A stretch of 64,000 bases of DNA from Whitmania pigra (GCA_021613335.1 JAJTWR010000431.1:2046001-2110000), one strand, 5' to 3'. Numbered from the stretch's first letter, positions 53,262 to 61,842 are shown. The notes: generated by a model from the sequence alone, not told the origin. Numbers and translations are program-made.

Positions 53262-53587
53262 CGAGCTGGGTTCAAAACGTCGTGAGACAGTTTGGTCCCT
53301 ATCTTCTGTGGGCGTAGGAGGCTTGAGAGGATCTGACCCTAGTACGAGAGGACCGGGTTGGACATACCTCTGGTGTACCAGTTGTCACGCCAGTGGCATC
53401 GCTGGGTAGCTATGTATGGATTGGATAACCGCTGAAAGCATCTAAGCGGGAAACCAGCCTCAAGATTTGGCCTCCCGGGAGCAATCCCATAAAGACTCGT
53501 TGAAGACTACAACGTTGATAGGCCGGGTGTGGAAGCGTGGCAACACGTTAAGCTAACCGGTACTAATCAGTCGTTAGGCTTACTTTT
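50620..53587 (+). rRNA. rrl: 23S ribosomal RNA
   Basis: Complete gene. The 5' part GCGTATGGTGAATGCC and GAGGCGATGAAGGACGTGG matches the start of 23S, and the central GTAACTATAACGGTCCTAAGG-type peptidyl-transferase region and the sarcin-ricin loop AGTACGAGAGGACCGG are present. Ends were set by E. coli alignment by eye, within about 5 nt. The flanks 50472-50531 and 53693-53740 form a long imperfect stem for RNase III processing. I saw no intervening sequence or intron. Confidence 0.96.
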
Positions 53588-53755
53588 AACCTCATTCTCA
53601 AGCGTGGGATAACATCCACGTCATTCGAGATTAAGGTCGAGGCCCTTGTTCGAAAGAGTTGTCGATGAGACAACCCGCGCGAACAACGATGAAGAGATAC
53701 TTCGGCACTCTCAAATTGAATTCATTCCTTCGTATGCACTGACATTTTCAGCCTT

Positions 53756-53872
53756 TCCGGTGGCAATATCGGAGTGGGTTCCACCCGTTCCCTTCCCGAA
53801 CACGGAAGTTAAGCCCTCCAGAGCCGATGGTACTCCGCGGTAAACCGCGTGGGAGAGTAGGTCGCTGCCGGA
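53756..53872 (+). rRNA. rrf: 5S ribosomal RNA
   Basis: 117 nt. The closing stem TCCGG/CCGGA, the conserved CCCTTCCCGAACACGGAAGT loop region and the AGAGCCGATGGTACT helix are visible. It follows 23S by 168 bp, the spacer holding the 3' half of the 23S processing stem. Confidence 0.95.
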
Positions 53873-53883
53873 TTTTTTCTTGA

Positions 53884-53915
53884 AGCCCCGCTGGTTCACT
53901 CCAGCGGGGCTTTTT
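53884..53915. terminator. rRNA operon terminator, shared with purC
   Basis: Stem AGCCCCGCTGG / CCAGCGGGGCT with a 6-nt loop and a following T5 run. The reverse strand has A's and the purC stop at 53915-53917, so it probably stops transcription from both sides. Confidence 0.85.
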
Positions 53916-54895
53916 CATGCCCACGCGTCGGGCGTGAGGCCGTGCTTCGCGAGGTTGCGGCGCAGTCGTTCCAGCGTGGAGCCGGGCTCGGCTTTGAAGG
54001 GTGTGCCGGAAATCCGGGTGAAGCTTTCCGCGTAGGTTTTTGCGAGCTGGACCCGGACGTCGTCGGGAATTGTCGGCGAGGGGCCGTGACCGGAGAAGGA
54101 GCGCTCGCGCATGAGCCAGCTTCGGAGGTTCTCCTTGTCGAGCATCTTCTGCGGCTGTTCCTTCGCGAAACGCTCTTGGTATTCGCCGGCGACCCAGAAG
54201 CGGCTCGAATCGGGGGTGTGCATCTCGTCGATGACGGCGAGTTCGCCGTCAATGAGCCCGAGTTCATACTTGGTGTCGGCGAGGATGAGCCCCTGCTTGG
54301 AGAGGTGCTCCTGGCCTGCGAGAAAGAGCGCTTTCGCCACGGCTTCTGCCTTCGCGAAGAGCGCTTGGGGCACGAGTCCTCGCTCGACCACTGCTCGCGA
54401 GGAAATCGGCTCGTCGTGTTCCCCTTTGGGAGCTTTGGTCGAGGGTGTGAGCAGTGGAGCTCCGGGAAGTGGTTGGTTCTGCTTCATGCCCTTGGGGAGG
54501 GCGAGACCGTAGGGATCGTTCCCGGCGATGTAGTCTCGCCAGAGGCTTCCGGAAAGGTAGCCGCGCACGACAAACTCCACCGGAATGGGAGTCGCTGCGC
54601 GGGCGATAGTCACTGCCGGGTCCGGGACATCGATGACGTGGTTGCGGACGATGTGGGCCGTCTTTCGAAACCAGAAGGCAGAGAGCTGGTTCAGGAGGTC
54701 GCCCTTGAAGGGGAGCGTCGTAAGCACCCTGTCGAACGCCGAGAGGCGGTCGGTGGTGATGATGATGAGTTCCTCGCCACGGCGGTAGGTGTCGCGGACC
54801 TTGCCCTCGTACTTGGTGCCAAGCGTAGGAAAGTTCGTCGCGGAGAGGGTGTGCAAGAGCTGCGCTGCGAAGGGATCGGTCAGGGACTCAGCCAT
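53915..54895 (-). CDS. purC: phosphoribosylaminoimidazole-succinocarboxamide synthase
   Basis: SAICAR synthetase of purine synthesis. The 326 residues are of the longer (yeast-like) form. Motifs: YEGKVRDTYRRGEELIIITTDRLSAFD at the N-terminus, PIPVEFVVRGYLSGS, LILADTKYELG and IDEMHTPDSSRFW. ATG 54895 precedes a short helical leader. The stop lies at the base of the shared rRNA terminator. Confidence 0.96.
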   Translation of the reverse strand: MAESLTDPFAAQLLHTLSATNFPTLGTKYEGKVRDTYRRGEELIIITTDRLSAFDRVLTTLPFKGDLLNQLSAFWFRKTAHIVRNHVIDVPDPAVTIARAATPIPVEFVVRGYLSGSLWRDYIAGNDPYGLALPKGMKQNQPLPGAPLLTPSTKAPKGEHDEPISSRAVVERGLVPQALFAKAEAVAKALFLAGQEHLSKQGLILADTKYELGLIDGELAVIDEMHTPDSSRFWVAGEYQERFAKEQPQKMLDKENLRSWLMRERSFSGHGPSPTIPDDVRVQLAKTYAESFTRISGTPFKAEPGSTLERLRRNLAKHGLTPDAWA

Positions 54896-54917
54896 GACCC
54901 CTTCTACACTACCAACC

Positions 54918-55460
54918 TTACGTGGAGGATCTCGGCGCGGTGGCGACGAATAGAAAGGAAGGGTTGAGCCGCATCACGCCGTTGACGTACGCAGCGGCGT
55001 AGCCAGAGCTCGGCGTGCGGACGACTTTCACCAATTCCAACTCGTTCAGCCCCCAAGCCTGCAGGAGTGCCCGGGTGACGAGTTCTGCTGCCTCTTTCTC
55101 AGACAAGCCACCGTAGGTCTCTCCACGTTCTTCGGAGAAAGGGTTGGACTCGTCGAAGATGATGCGCGGCTTGCTGCCCGCATCGAGACCGGAGAGGAGG
55201 TCGCGCCCCGGATTCAAGCCAGGAGCCGCGCGAAACCCGCCATCAGTGAAAATGAGAAAAAGGCTAGCCCCGGGACGGCCAGCTTCTAGGTTCGAACGCT
55301 TTACAGCTTCATTGAATAGTTCGGTCTTCTTGGTAGAAGGAAGGTCGCCAAGAAGCTCGACTTGTTCCGAGAGTAATTTCTCCACGGTTCGTCCCTGTGT
55401 ATTCGCCGTCTCACAGGCGAAAAGCGATAGAAGGCACAAACTGAGGAAAACACGACTCAC
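54918..55460 (-). CDS. hypothetical lipoprotein
   Basis: Predicted lipoprotein of 180 residues: signal MSRVFLSLCLLSLFAC with lipobox LFAC (Cys16). The mature part has a charged helical region (RTVEKLLSEQVELLGDL) and mixed alpha/beta structure; I do not recognise the fold. The GTG start has no Shine-Dalgarno but TATAAA (sense) lies at 55469-55474, only about 8 nt ahead, so the mRNA may be leaderless. It may share transcription with purC. Confidence 0.6.
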   Translation of the reverse strand: MSRVFLSLCLLSLFACETANTQGRTVEKLLSEQVELLGDLPSTKKTELFNEAVKRSNLEAGRPGASLFLIFTDGGFRAAPGLNPGRDLLSGLDAGSKPRIIFDESNPFSEERGETYGGLSEKEAAELVTRALLQAWGLNELELVKVVRTPSSGYAAAYVNGVMRLNPSFLFVATAPRSST

Positions 55461-55468
55461 AGGCTTAT

Positions 55469-55474
55469 TTTATA
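55469..55474 (-). promoter_or_regulatory. -10 element suggesting a leaderless mRNA
   Basis: TATAAA on the minus strand lies 8 nt before the GTG of the 54918-55460 lipoprotein. The predicted transcription start would fall on or next to the start codon. No -35 is clear. Confidence 0.4.
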
Positions 55475-55515
55475 CCGAGTTGGGGCGTGAAGCCAGCTTA
55501 GTAATAGCTGGAAAA

Positions 55516-55806
55516 TTATCGGGGAGTTGCAAGGAGCTTGTCGATAGCCGCCTTGTCGGCCGGATCATGGCGCTCCTTGGGCGCGGGTCCCAGCGGCCTT
55601 CCGGTCTCGGCCTTCACGCCTCGCGGGAGCGGCTTGGGCTCCTCCTGTCGTTCCTCGGTGAGATAGCGCACCGCCTTTGGCGCGTAGCCGGTGACCGCCT
55701 GGACTCCCTTGCGCAACAGGCGCGAGCCCGCCGAATCCGTCGTGGCGAGAAAGAATCCAAGCCCTAAACAGAAGAAGGTCCACAGGAGAAATCGGAGGAT
55801 CGCCAT
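55516..55806 (-). CDS. small single-pass membrane protein
   Basis: 96 residues. One hydrophobic segment at the N-terminus (LRFLLWTFFCLGLGFFLA) followed by a charged, Pro-rich tail. I do not recognise it. The tail (KPLPRGVKAETGRPLGPAPKERHD) looks disordered. It may be a small inner-membrane scaffold; function unknown. Confidence 0.5.
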   Translation of the reverse strand: MAILRFLLWTFFCLGLGFFLATTDSAGSRLLRKGVQAVTGYAPKAVRYLTEERQEEPKPLPRGVKAETGRPLGPAPKERHDPADKAAIDKLLATPR

Positions 55807-55827
55807 GAGCCCATTCGTACCCCGCCT

Positions 55828-56898
55828 TTGGGTTCCAGCAACTTTTCATACCGGCACGCGGTCCTCCGCATAAAGTACGGGCTCGTGTCGGCGACTGAAA
55901 ACCATGGCTACACGGCGGACGCGGAGGATAACCCCAGCGATTCGCTCGATATCCTTCGGAGGGACATCCTCACCTTCGCGGGGAGGCTGCCGGAGCCGCC
56001 AGTGTACCGACGGCGCGACGACCCGGTACTGGCGGCCATTCGGGAACACATCCGCGAGGCCCAGCCGCTCGTCGAGCGGGCGGACCGGCTGCACGCCACC
56101 GTGGCCCGCTCGGTCCTCGACGCGCACCTCACTTGGCTCAAGCTCGCTGCCGACGGCGATCTCGTCAAGGCCGAAGTGGCTTGGCGACGCGCGCTCGAAG
56201 TTGGCGTCCTCATCACCACGGGCCAGCGCAGTTGGCGGACCAATGAAGAGACTGTCCGGCCGGTATTCGAGCGGGCGAGCGGCGTCTCGCGGTTCGACCC
56301 CCAACCCTCGCCGGAGCTCGTCGTCAAGCTCGCGTGCCCCCGCTGCCGCAGCGTCGAAGAGAAGAAGCTCCTCCCGGCGGTAGCGCTCCACAAGTACTCC
56401 TGCGGGAAGTGCCGGACGGAGTACGAGGCTTACCTCGCTGAACTGCGCACCTGCGAGCTCAAAGACCGGCGCGGAGGAGGGCGTAGCTACTGCTTTCGGG
56501 TGGAGGACCTCGCCGGGGCGCTCACCCGCATCGAATTCGACGACACCGCAAGCGCCCAGGTACTCGCAGCAGCGCGGCGAGACCTCCTCGCCTTCATCTA
56601 CCAGCCGCACCGCCAGCTCCGCGGCGTCGTGAACCTGCACACGAGCCGGGTGCTGTGGCTCAAAAATCGCTCGCCGTGTTTCGTTGCGACCGTCGCCTTC
56701 GGGGAAGGCTCGCCGGAGCTCACGGTACTCCGCGATTTTCGCGACGAGGTGCTCATGCAACGTGCTGTGGGTCGCCTCGCCGTCGCCGGGTACTACCGGG
56801 TAGGTCCGAGCGCGGCGAAACTCGTGGAGCGCTCACCGGCGCTGAAAGCTGCGACCCGGAGAATTCTCGGCGTGCTCGTGCGGGGCCTGAACCGGTAG
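55828..56898 (+). CDS. zinc-ribbon and CFI-box protein
   Basis: 356 residues if started at TTG 55828; GTG 55885 is an alternative start, and neither has a clear Shine-Dalgarno. A helical region (about 65-145) is followed by a zinc ribbon (CPRC at 170-173, CGKC at 192-195) and a C-terminal CFI-box domain: CFVATVAFGEGSPELTVLRDFRD, GRLAVAGYYRVGPSAAKLV, RRILGVLV (284-346). CFI-box C-terminal domains are common but of unknown role. A TlpA-type thioredoxin gene follows 73 bp later; joint function with it is open. Confidence 0.72.
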   Translation: MGSSNFSYRHAVLRIKYGLVSATENHGYTADAEDNPSDSLDILRRDILTFAGRLPEPPVYRRRDDPVLAAIREHIREAQPLVERADRLHATVARSVLDAHLTWLKLAADGDLVKAEVAWRRALEVGVLITTGQRSWRTNEETVRPVFERASGVSRFDPQPSPELVVKLACPRCRSVEEKKLLPAVALHKYSCGKCRTEYEAYLAELRTCELKDRRGGGRSYCFRVEDLAGALTRIEFDDTASAQVLAAARRDLLAFIYQPHRQLRGVVNLHTSRVLWLKNRSPCFVATVAFGEGSPELTVLRDFRDEVLMQRAVGRLAVAGYYRVGPSAAKLVERSPALKAATRRILGVLVRGLNR

Positions 56899-56971
56899 CG
56901 AAAGAGGCCGTACCCAAGCTATACAAGTAAAAGCCGAGGGCCGCTCGAGAGCGGGACGACGAGGAGAGCTC

Positions 56972-57526
56972 ATGGACTTTTCCGACCTGCAGAGCGTGGC
57001 CAAGAAAATTCTCGTTGGGATTTCCGCGGTTTTGGTCCTCATCTTTATTCTCGGGAAATTTGTTGTCAGCGATAGAGACGGGCCCATCGACGAACCCGCT
57101 CCCGACTTTCACCTGCCTCGGCACGAAGGCGAGCCGGTTTCCCTATCGGACCTTCAAGGGAAGTACATCTTCGTGAACTTCTGGGCGACTTGGTGCGAGC
57201 CTTGTCGGCAGGAACTTCCTCACCTGATGGAGGCCGCGAAGGAACTGACGGACCGCGACGTGGTGGTCTTAGCAGTGAATGTCGATGAGGGCGACCAGCG
57301 ACAGCTCACTGCGCCGTTCGTCCGAGACTATCCGGGCCTCGGCTCGTACCTCGTCTTCGGGACTGATGATGTGGCGATGTCCTTCAACTGCTTCTCGCTG
57401 CCGAAATCCTACGTCATCGGCCCCGATGGCAAGTTGCTCCTTGAGCACCGCGGCGCCATGAACAAGCGCCAAATCCTGAGCTTCGTCGACCGCTCGGTGG
57501 CGCACGCCGAGAAGGGCCGCAACTAA
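56972..57526 (+). CDS. TlpA/ResA-like thiol-disulfide oxidoreductase
   Basis: Membrane-anchored periplasmic thioredoxin, 184 residues. A transmembrane segment (ILVGISAVLVLIFILGKFVV, residues 13-32) precedes the thioredoxin fold with WATWCEPCR (Cys75, Cys78) and the cis-Pro loop SLPKSYVIGPDG. Such proteins reduce apocytochrome c thiols in cytochrome maturation or act on other exported proteins. GGAGAG lies before ATG 56972. The window has several multiheme cytochromes (nrfHA, nos cytochrome), which would need such a factor, but no link is shown. Confidence 0.88.
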   Translation: MDFSDLQSVAKKILVGISAVLVLIFILGKFVVSDRDGPIDEPAPDFHLPRHEGEPVSLSDLQGKYIFVNFWATWCEPCRQELPHLMEAAKELTDRDVVVLAVNVDEGDQRQLTAPFVRDYPGLGSYLVFGTDDVAMSFNCFSLPKSYVIGPDGKLLLEHRGAMNKRQILSFVDRSVAHAEKGRN

Positions 57527-57533
57527 ACCATTT

Positions 57534-58106
57534 TCAGGTGCGCGGCGGCGCTTTGCGGACTCGGATGAAGCTCCCGTCGGCGCCCGACGTTGGCACTGGG
57601 GCCGCAGTGACGGGACTCGGCGCGGCCGGCGAGGAAGCGGCTGCCGGAGCTTCTGGCGTCGGCGCTTCTGGCGGCGCGTCGGGGCTGACGCCGATGGGGT
57701 TCACGGCGCGGTTGAAGAACCGCACTGCCCGAGCCGAGAGCGCATAGACCTGCTCGGCGATGTTTCCGGGGACGAGCGCGTGCTCAATGCGGTCGGGCTC
57801 CGGGCGTTCGACAATTGCGAGTTCGCCAGTCTCTAGGCGAGCAGCCTGCGCAGGAGTCAGCTCCAAACGGCGAATCCGGTTCTTGCGGGTGACGAAGTGG
57901 AAGGGAGTCGGGCCTTCCTCTATCGGCACTGAGTGCTCGAGCGCGAGGGAGCGCACTTGGCGAGCGATGGCGAGCTCTTCTCGGGAACGGCGGCGGTCGG
58001 CTTCCTTGCCCTCGGGCACTGGTTTCGCCGCGGGCGGAGGAGGAGAGACTTTTGCGCCTTCGACGATGAGACCGGCGCTGATGAGTTGGTCGCGCAACGT
58101 TGACAT
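57534..58106 (-). CDS. DUF2058 family protein
   Basis: 190 residues. The N-terminus MSTLRDQLISAGLI and the central region RRRSREELAIARQVRSLALEHSV, then GPTPFHFVTRKNRIRRLELTPAQAARLETGELAIV, match DUF2058 (YaiL-like nucleoprotein). The C-terminal 60 residues form a Pro/Ala-rich disordered tail. Function unknown; nucleic-acid association is suspected from the basic helical start. Convergent with the TlpA gene, 7 bp apart. Confidence 0.75.
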   Translation of the reverse strand: MSTLRDQLISAGLIVEGAKVSPPPPAAKPVPEGKEADRRRSREELAIARQVRSLALEHSVPIEEGPTPFHFVTRKNRIRRLELTPAQAARLETGELAIVERPEPDRIEHALVPGNIAEQVYALSARAVRFFNRAVNPIGVSPDAPPEAPTPEAPAAASSPAAPSPVTAAPVPTSGADGSFIRVRKAPPRT

Positions 58107-58207
58107 AGAACGTCTACTCTACCAACGCTCGAACCGGAGGCTCAAGCACTGCGGCGGGAGGTAGAATCTCGGCGATTGTCGGACAAGCGTAGTATGGTGC
58201 CGCCGCG

Positions 58208-59221
58208 ATGCGCGCCGTGGCTCTCCTCATTCTCTGTGCAGTTGCCTGCAGCGAGCCTCGGGACAAGTCGGCGAAGGCACGCATCTTCAGCCCGGAAGAT
58301 CCGCCGCCTGCCGTCGCCGCGGCGAGTGAAGACCTCTCCCAGCGCCTCGGAGCGCCGGACGAACGCCTCCCCGAGCGGCTCCTCACCATGAGCGCCGCCG
58401 AGGTCACCGAGCGCCTCGGGGCCCACCAGTACCGGGCCAAAATCTCCTGGCTCTGGAAGTCGAAGGTCGGCACCGAAGTCGGGCTCGAAGAGACGCGGGA
58501 CATCCTCGCCGGACCCGGCGGCATCGCCGGGAACTTTCGCGTCGAGACCACGAGCGACCACGACTGGGGCATCGAAGTCATCCGCTCGCAAGGGCGCTAC
58601 TACGCCCGCCAGCTCTGGGGAAGAAACGGGGCGAGCCAGTTCCGGGAGCGGCTCCGGGACCGCGGCATGGGCGAGCGGGTGCGCGAAGATGCCTATGGTT
58701 CGTTGCGGGAGCTGTACGGGATTTTCGGTCGGCGCATTCTCTTTGGCGACCCCAAGCGCGGGACTGCCGTCGGGCGACCGGTGCTGCGCTACCCCTTGCG
58801 CCTCGGCGGGTCGGCACCCGTGCCGCCGGACAACCTTCCGCCGCTGCTCGTCCCCAAGGGGGGCGTCGACGAGACGACCCGGCGGCGCCGACGTTTCTGG
58901 GCGCAACGGGTTCCGCTGAGCCTCAGTGGGGAGTTGGTCGTCGATGCGGCGACCGGCGTCATCCTCTCGGCGAAACTCACGGGAGCTGTTCGCGTGAACG
59001 GGGAGGAAGCGGCTGATCTGACTATCCACCTGGAATCGACGATTGATCGGATTGGCGAGATCATTCGGGTGACGCCTCCTGAGTCGTTTCTGCCTGATCA
59101 GGATAGACCCGACGCCGTCGCTGCCGCGCTCCGTCGCTACGGCTTCCAGCGCCTCCCCGATGGGGGAGTCATCATGAGTGGCGACAGCCTGAAAATCGAT
59201 GCAGGCGCCGAAGAAGAGTAA
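58208..59221 (+). CDS. hypothetical lipoprotein
   Basis: Lipoprotein of 337 residues with lipobox AVAC (Cys14). The mature part begins with a charged helical section (SEDLSQRLGAPDERLPERLLTM), followed by a beta-rich region (e.g. WGIEVIRSQGRYYARQLWG; PLSLSGELVVDAATGVILSAKLTGAV) that resembles LolA/LppX-like open barrels, though this is only a structural guess. ATG 58208 starts the signal. No enzymatic motif seen. Divergent from the DUF2058 gene. Confidence 0.65.
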   Translation: MRAVALLILCAVACSEPRDKSAKARIFSPEDPPPAVAAASEDLSQRLGAPDERLPERLLTMSAAEVTERLGAHQYRAKISWLWKSKVGTEVGLEETRDILAGPGGIAGNFRVETTSDHDWGIEVIRSQGRYYARQLWGRNGASQFRERLRDRGMGERVREDAYGSLRELYGIFGRRILFGDPKRGTAVGRPVLRYPLRLGGSAPVPPDNLPPLLVPKGGVDETTRRRRRFWAQRVPLSLSGELVVDAATGVILSAKLTGAVRVNGEEAADLTIHLESTIDRIGEIIRVTPPESFLPDQDRPDAVAAALRRYGFQRLPDGGVIMSGDSLKIDAGAEEE

Positions 59222-59310
59222 GCCTCCAGTTCCAGCGCAACCTTATGATTTTACAGGGAATATCCGCTCGACGGGAGCGAAAACGGCTTTCCGCGACGGG
59301 GGCAGAAAAG

Positions 59311-59338
59311 TTGCTGTGACCCCGGCAGCCGGTACAAT
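59311..59338 (+). promoter_or_regulatory. promoter candidate for the small ORF at 59402
   Basis: TTGCTG (59311-59316) and TACAAT (59333-59338) with a 16-bp spacer, 64 bp before the ATG. Between promoter and gene is a small hairpin CGGAGCG-TT-CGCTCCG-like, which may influence translation or be a leader hairpin. Confidence 0.45.
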
Positions 59339-59401
59339 TGCCCATGACACGGAGCGTTCGCTCCGCGACTGACAAACGTTCAGGGCTACAATGAGGTTTT
59401 C

Positions 59402-59689
59402 ATGGGTATTGACCGTAAAGCGATGACGGTGGTTTCACAAATAGAGAAGGGCATGGCGCGGACCCGGACGACGCCGCTGGAAGAGCGACTTCTCCGAGCC
59501 CGTCACGGGGCCACCTTGGCTCCGAACGAGGCGCTCCCGCAGGTGGCCCCACCGGATTCGGAACTAGCCGATGAGCTTCTCCTCATCGAGATGAGCCTCC
59601 ACCGCGCGATGAAACGCCGGAAGCAGATGATGAATCACACTGCTTCCCCCAATAAGGCGAAGATCCTCGCCGCACTGAAGCGGAAGTAA
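59402..59689 (+). CDS. small hypothetical protein
   Basis: 95 residues, no signal. Two likely helices (LEERLLRARHG and DELLLIEMSLHRAMKRRKQMM) and a basic C-terminus (NKAKILAALKRK). A promoter-like sequence lies upstream and terminator hairpins follow, so it may be a single-gene transcript. I do not recognise it. Confidence 0.55.
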   Translation: MGIDRKAMTVVSQIEKGMARTRTTPLEERLLRARHGATLAPNEALPQVAPPDSELADELLLIEMSLHRAMKRRKQMMNHTASPNKAKILAALKRK

Positions 59690-59704
59690 CCCCCTCCCCA
59701 CAAC

Positions 59705-59768
59705 CCTGCAGCCTCACCGCTGCAGGCGCCGCACCGACGCCCTGACCCGCTATGGTCAGGGCTTCTTC
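59705..59768 (+). terminator. two hairpins after the small ORF, overlapping the nrfA 3' end
   Basis: First CCTGCAG-N8-CTGCAGG (59705-59726), then GCCCTGACC-N6-GGTCAGGGC (59739-59762) followed by TTCTTC. The second fits a terminator for the rightward small gene and contains the nrfA stop codon in its right arm. Confidence 0.6.
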
Positions 59769-61300
59769 ACAGGCGCTGGTGCTTTCGCTTTCGGCACCGG
59801 GTCTGCGACAGCGAGCTTCCCGAGGATGGCGGTCGCTTTGGTCTCCGCTTGGCGGGACAGGTCAATGGACTCAGCGAGGATACGGGAGAGCTCTTGCGGG
59901 GCGTGGAAGCCCATGGAGTTCTCGGCGGCCACGTAGTCGAGGCGCCACTGGGCGGCCCGCTGGAGTGACGCGAGTTCCTGGATGCGCGGGTCCTTGGCGA
60001 GCGCCTCTTTCCAACCGGCATCGTCGTAGGTCTTCTTCACTTTGCCGATGGCGTCGAGCATCGCGACCGCTGCGACACCGGCGCGGGTCAGGAGCGCGAA
60101 GTGCCGGTCTTGGATGGTCTCGACCCGCTGCTTGAGCTCGTTCTCCGGGTACGGGTGGCAGGTCTGGCAGGCTCGGTTCACCATCAACAGCGGGCTACGC
60201 ACCCAGTGCTCGGAGACCTTCATGGCTCCCTCGCGCTTGTAGGGCATGTGGCAGTCGGCGCAGGCCACACCGCTGCGGGCGTGGACGCCTTGGCTCCAGA
60301 CCTCGAACTCCGGGTGCTGGGCTTTCAAGACTGGGAAACCCGTCTCTGCATGCACCCAGTCGCGGAACTGGACGCCCTTGGTCTGCATGCTGTTGTAGGT
60401 CTGCTCCATGTCTTCCATCTTGAGGCCCTTGTCCCAAGGGAAGAACAGCGTCTCGCCTTTGCCGCAGAAGTACTCGACATGGCACTGACCGCAGACGTAG
60501 CTGCGCATCTCTTGCCGGGTGCCGTCGGTATTCGGCGAGTAGGGCACCTTGCGATCGCCTTTTCGCCAGCGCTCGATGCTCGCGAGGTGCGGCACCGGCG
60601 CCGCGGAGTTGGCGAGCTTGCGGATAGCGGCGATGAAGCCTGGGCGCGTCACGCGCAGCTCCATCGTCTTGGGGTCGTGGCAGTCGATGCACGAGACTGG
60701 GTGCGGACCAGCGCCCATCTTCGCGAGGTAGTCGTGGAGGTCCCAGTAGTTCATCTCCGCGGCGCGTTCGAGGCCCTTGTACTCCTGCTCCTCTTGGGTG
60801 CCGTTGGGGAGCGCCTCTTTTCCGAGCTTCCGGTAGGCCGGCATCACCGAAGCGTGGCAGTGCATACAGTTGCCGGATTGCTTCTTCGCCTCGGGGACGT
60901 TCCGCTTGGTGATCTCCTGGTCGCGCAACATGTGCGCGTGGCCGCGCCGGTCGCGATAGTCGACGGCGAAGAGGTAGCCTGCAAATACCCGGGTGAGCCA
61001 CGGGTCGCGTTCGGCCTTCTCCGGCGGCAGTCCGCCCTCCGGGCCCATGATGCTTCCGCCGTACTTGGTGGCGGTCTGGTCGCCGGTGCGCAGATAGCCG
61101 TCGTACTCCCGCGGGAAGTTCTGTCCCCACTTGGCTGGGTCGACGTCGTCCTCGGTCACATCGACGAGCCGCACGTAGGTGGTCTTCGCCTCTTGCTTGC
61201 GCGAGTGGATGTTCACCAGCAGGGCAGCGATGGCCGCCGTGACGCCAGCGGTGATGAGGATGATGCCGAGGTACGTCGCTCTGAGACGTGGCTTTTCCAT
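59756..61300 (-). CDS. nrfA: ammonia-forming cytochrome c nitrite reductase, all-CXXCH type
   Basis: Pentaheme periplasmic enzyme reducing nitrite to ammonium with six electrons. Of 514 residues, heme motifs are at 145-149 (CMHCH), 204-208, 270-274 (VCGQCHVEYFC), 347-351 and 378-382. The catalytic heme motif, usually CXXCK in model NrfA, is CXXCH here, as known for a separate NrfA group. The KAQHPE motif (326-331) and the Ca-site region are present. The N-terminal hydrophobic segment (about 10-28) is a signal or anchor. It follows nrfH by 11 bp. Confidence 0.94.
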   Translation of the reverse strand: MEKPRLRATYLGIILITAGVTAAIAALLVNIHSRKQEAKTTYVRLVDVTEDDVDPAKWGQNFPREYDGYLRTGDQTATKYGGSIMGPEGGLPPEKAERDPWLTRVFAGYLFAVDYRDRRGHAHMLRDQEITKRNVPEAKKQSGNCMHCHASVMPAYRKLGKEALPNGTQEEQEYKGLERAAEMNYWDLHDYLAKMGAGPHPVSCIDCHDPKTMELRVTRPGFIAAIRKLANSAAPVPHLASIERWRKGDRKVPYSPNTDGTRQEMRSYVCGQCHVEYFCGKGETLFFPWDKGLKMEDMEQTYNSMQTKGVQFRDWVHAETGFPVLKAQHPEFEVWSQGVHARSGVACADCHMPYKREGAMKVSEHWVRSPLLMVNRACQTCHPYPENELKQRVETIQDRHFALLTRAGVAAVAMLDAIGKVKKTYDDAGWKEALAKDPRIQELASLQRAAQWRLDYVAAENSMGFHAPQELSRILAESIDLSRQAETKATAILGKLAVADPVPKAKAPAPVKKP

Positions 61301-61311
61301 GGACTCCCCTT

Positions 61312-61842
61312 CTAGCGGCGGGCCCCGTGCCCGACCGCGCTATGACAGTGGACGCAGCTCAACGCATTCTTGGCATCCGTGCTTCCGTGGACGATGTCCT
61401 GCACGAAGGCCCCGTGGCAACGCAGGCAATTGGCCTGCAGCGTCTTGCTGTTGAACTCTTTGATGCGGATGGGCTCGGAGAAGGCGAGGCGCGCGCCGAC
61501 CGCGTCGGGGCGCGAGGGCTGGAGCGTGAAGCCCATCGAATGGTGGTAGCCGTTTTCGGCTTTCGCAAGCAGCCTCGGGATGACGGCGGTCGGTGTGTGG
61601 CAGTCGTTGCAGGTCGCGACCGCGTGGTGCGGCCCCTTGCGCCATGAGTCGTAGACCTCGTTCATGACGTGGCAGTTCGCGCAGGCCTTCGGGTCATCGC
61701 TCAAATAGGCAAGGCCGCTCGCGTAGGTGAAGGTGAAGCCACCGAGCCCGATGAGCAATCCCGCTGCCAGGCAAAGCACGACCAGCGGTGTGAAGAGGCG
61801 TCCAGCACTTGCTTCCGACGAGCTAGGACTCAGCCGAGGCAT
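61312..61842 (-). CDS. nrfH: NrfH tetraheme quinol dehydrogenase
   Basis: Membrane-anchored NapC/NirT-family cytochrome that passes quinol electrons to NrfA. 176 residues; one transmembrane helix (about 16-40) and four heme motifs at 54-58, 78-82, 139-143 and 163-167. CANCHVM matches the NrfH first-heme site. The minus-strand sequence TATACT lies 8 nt before the ATG and there is no good Shine-Dalgarno, so the mRNA may be nearly leaderless. First gene of nrfHA. Confidence 0.93.
   Translation of the reverse strand: MPRLSPSSSEASAGRLFTPLVVLCLAAGLLIGLGGFTFTYASGLAYLSDDPKACANCHVMNEVYDSWRKGPHHAVATCNDCHTPTAVIPRLLAKAENGYHHSMGFTLQPSRPDAVGARLAFSEPIRIKEFNSKTLQANCLRCHGAFVQDIVHGSTDAKNALSCVHCHSAVGHGARR

Noticed and set aside
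48193..53899. Several frames of 60-197 residues inside the rRNA operon
   Set aside because: Structured rRNA sequence; frames arise by chance and are often misannotated.
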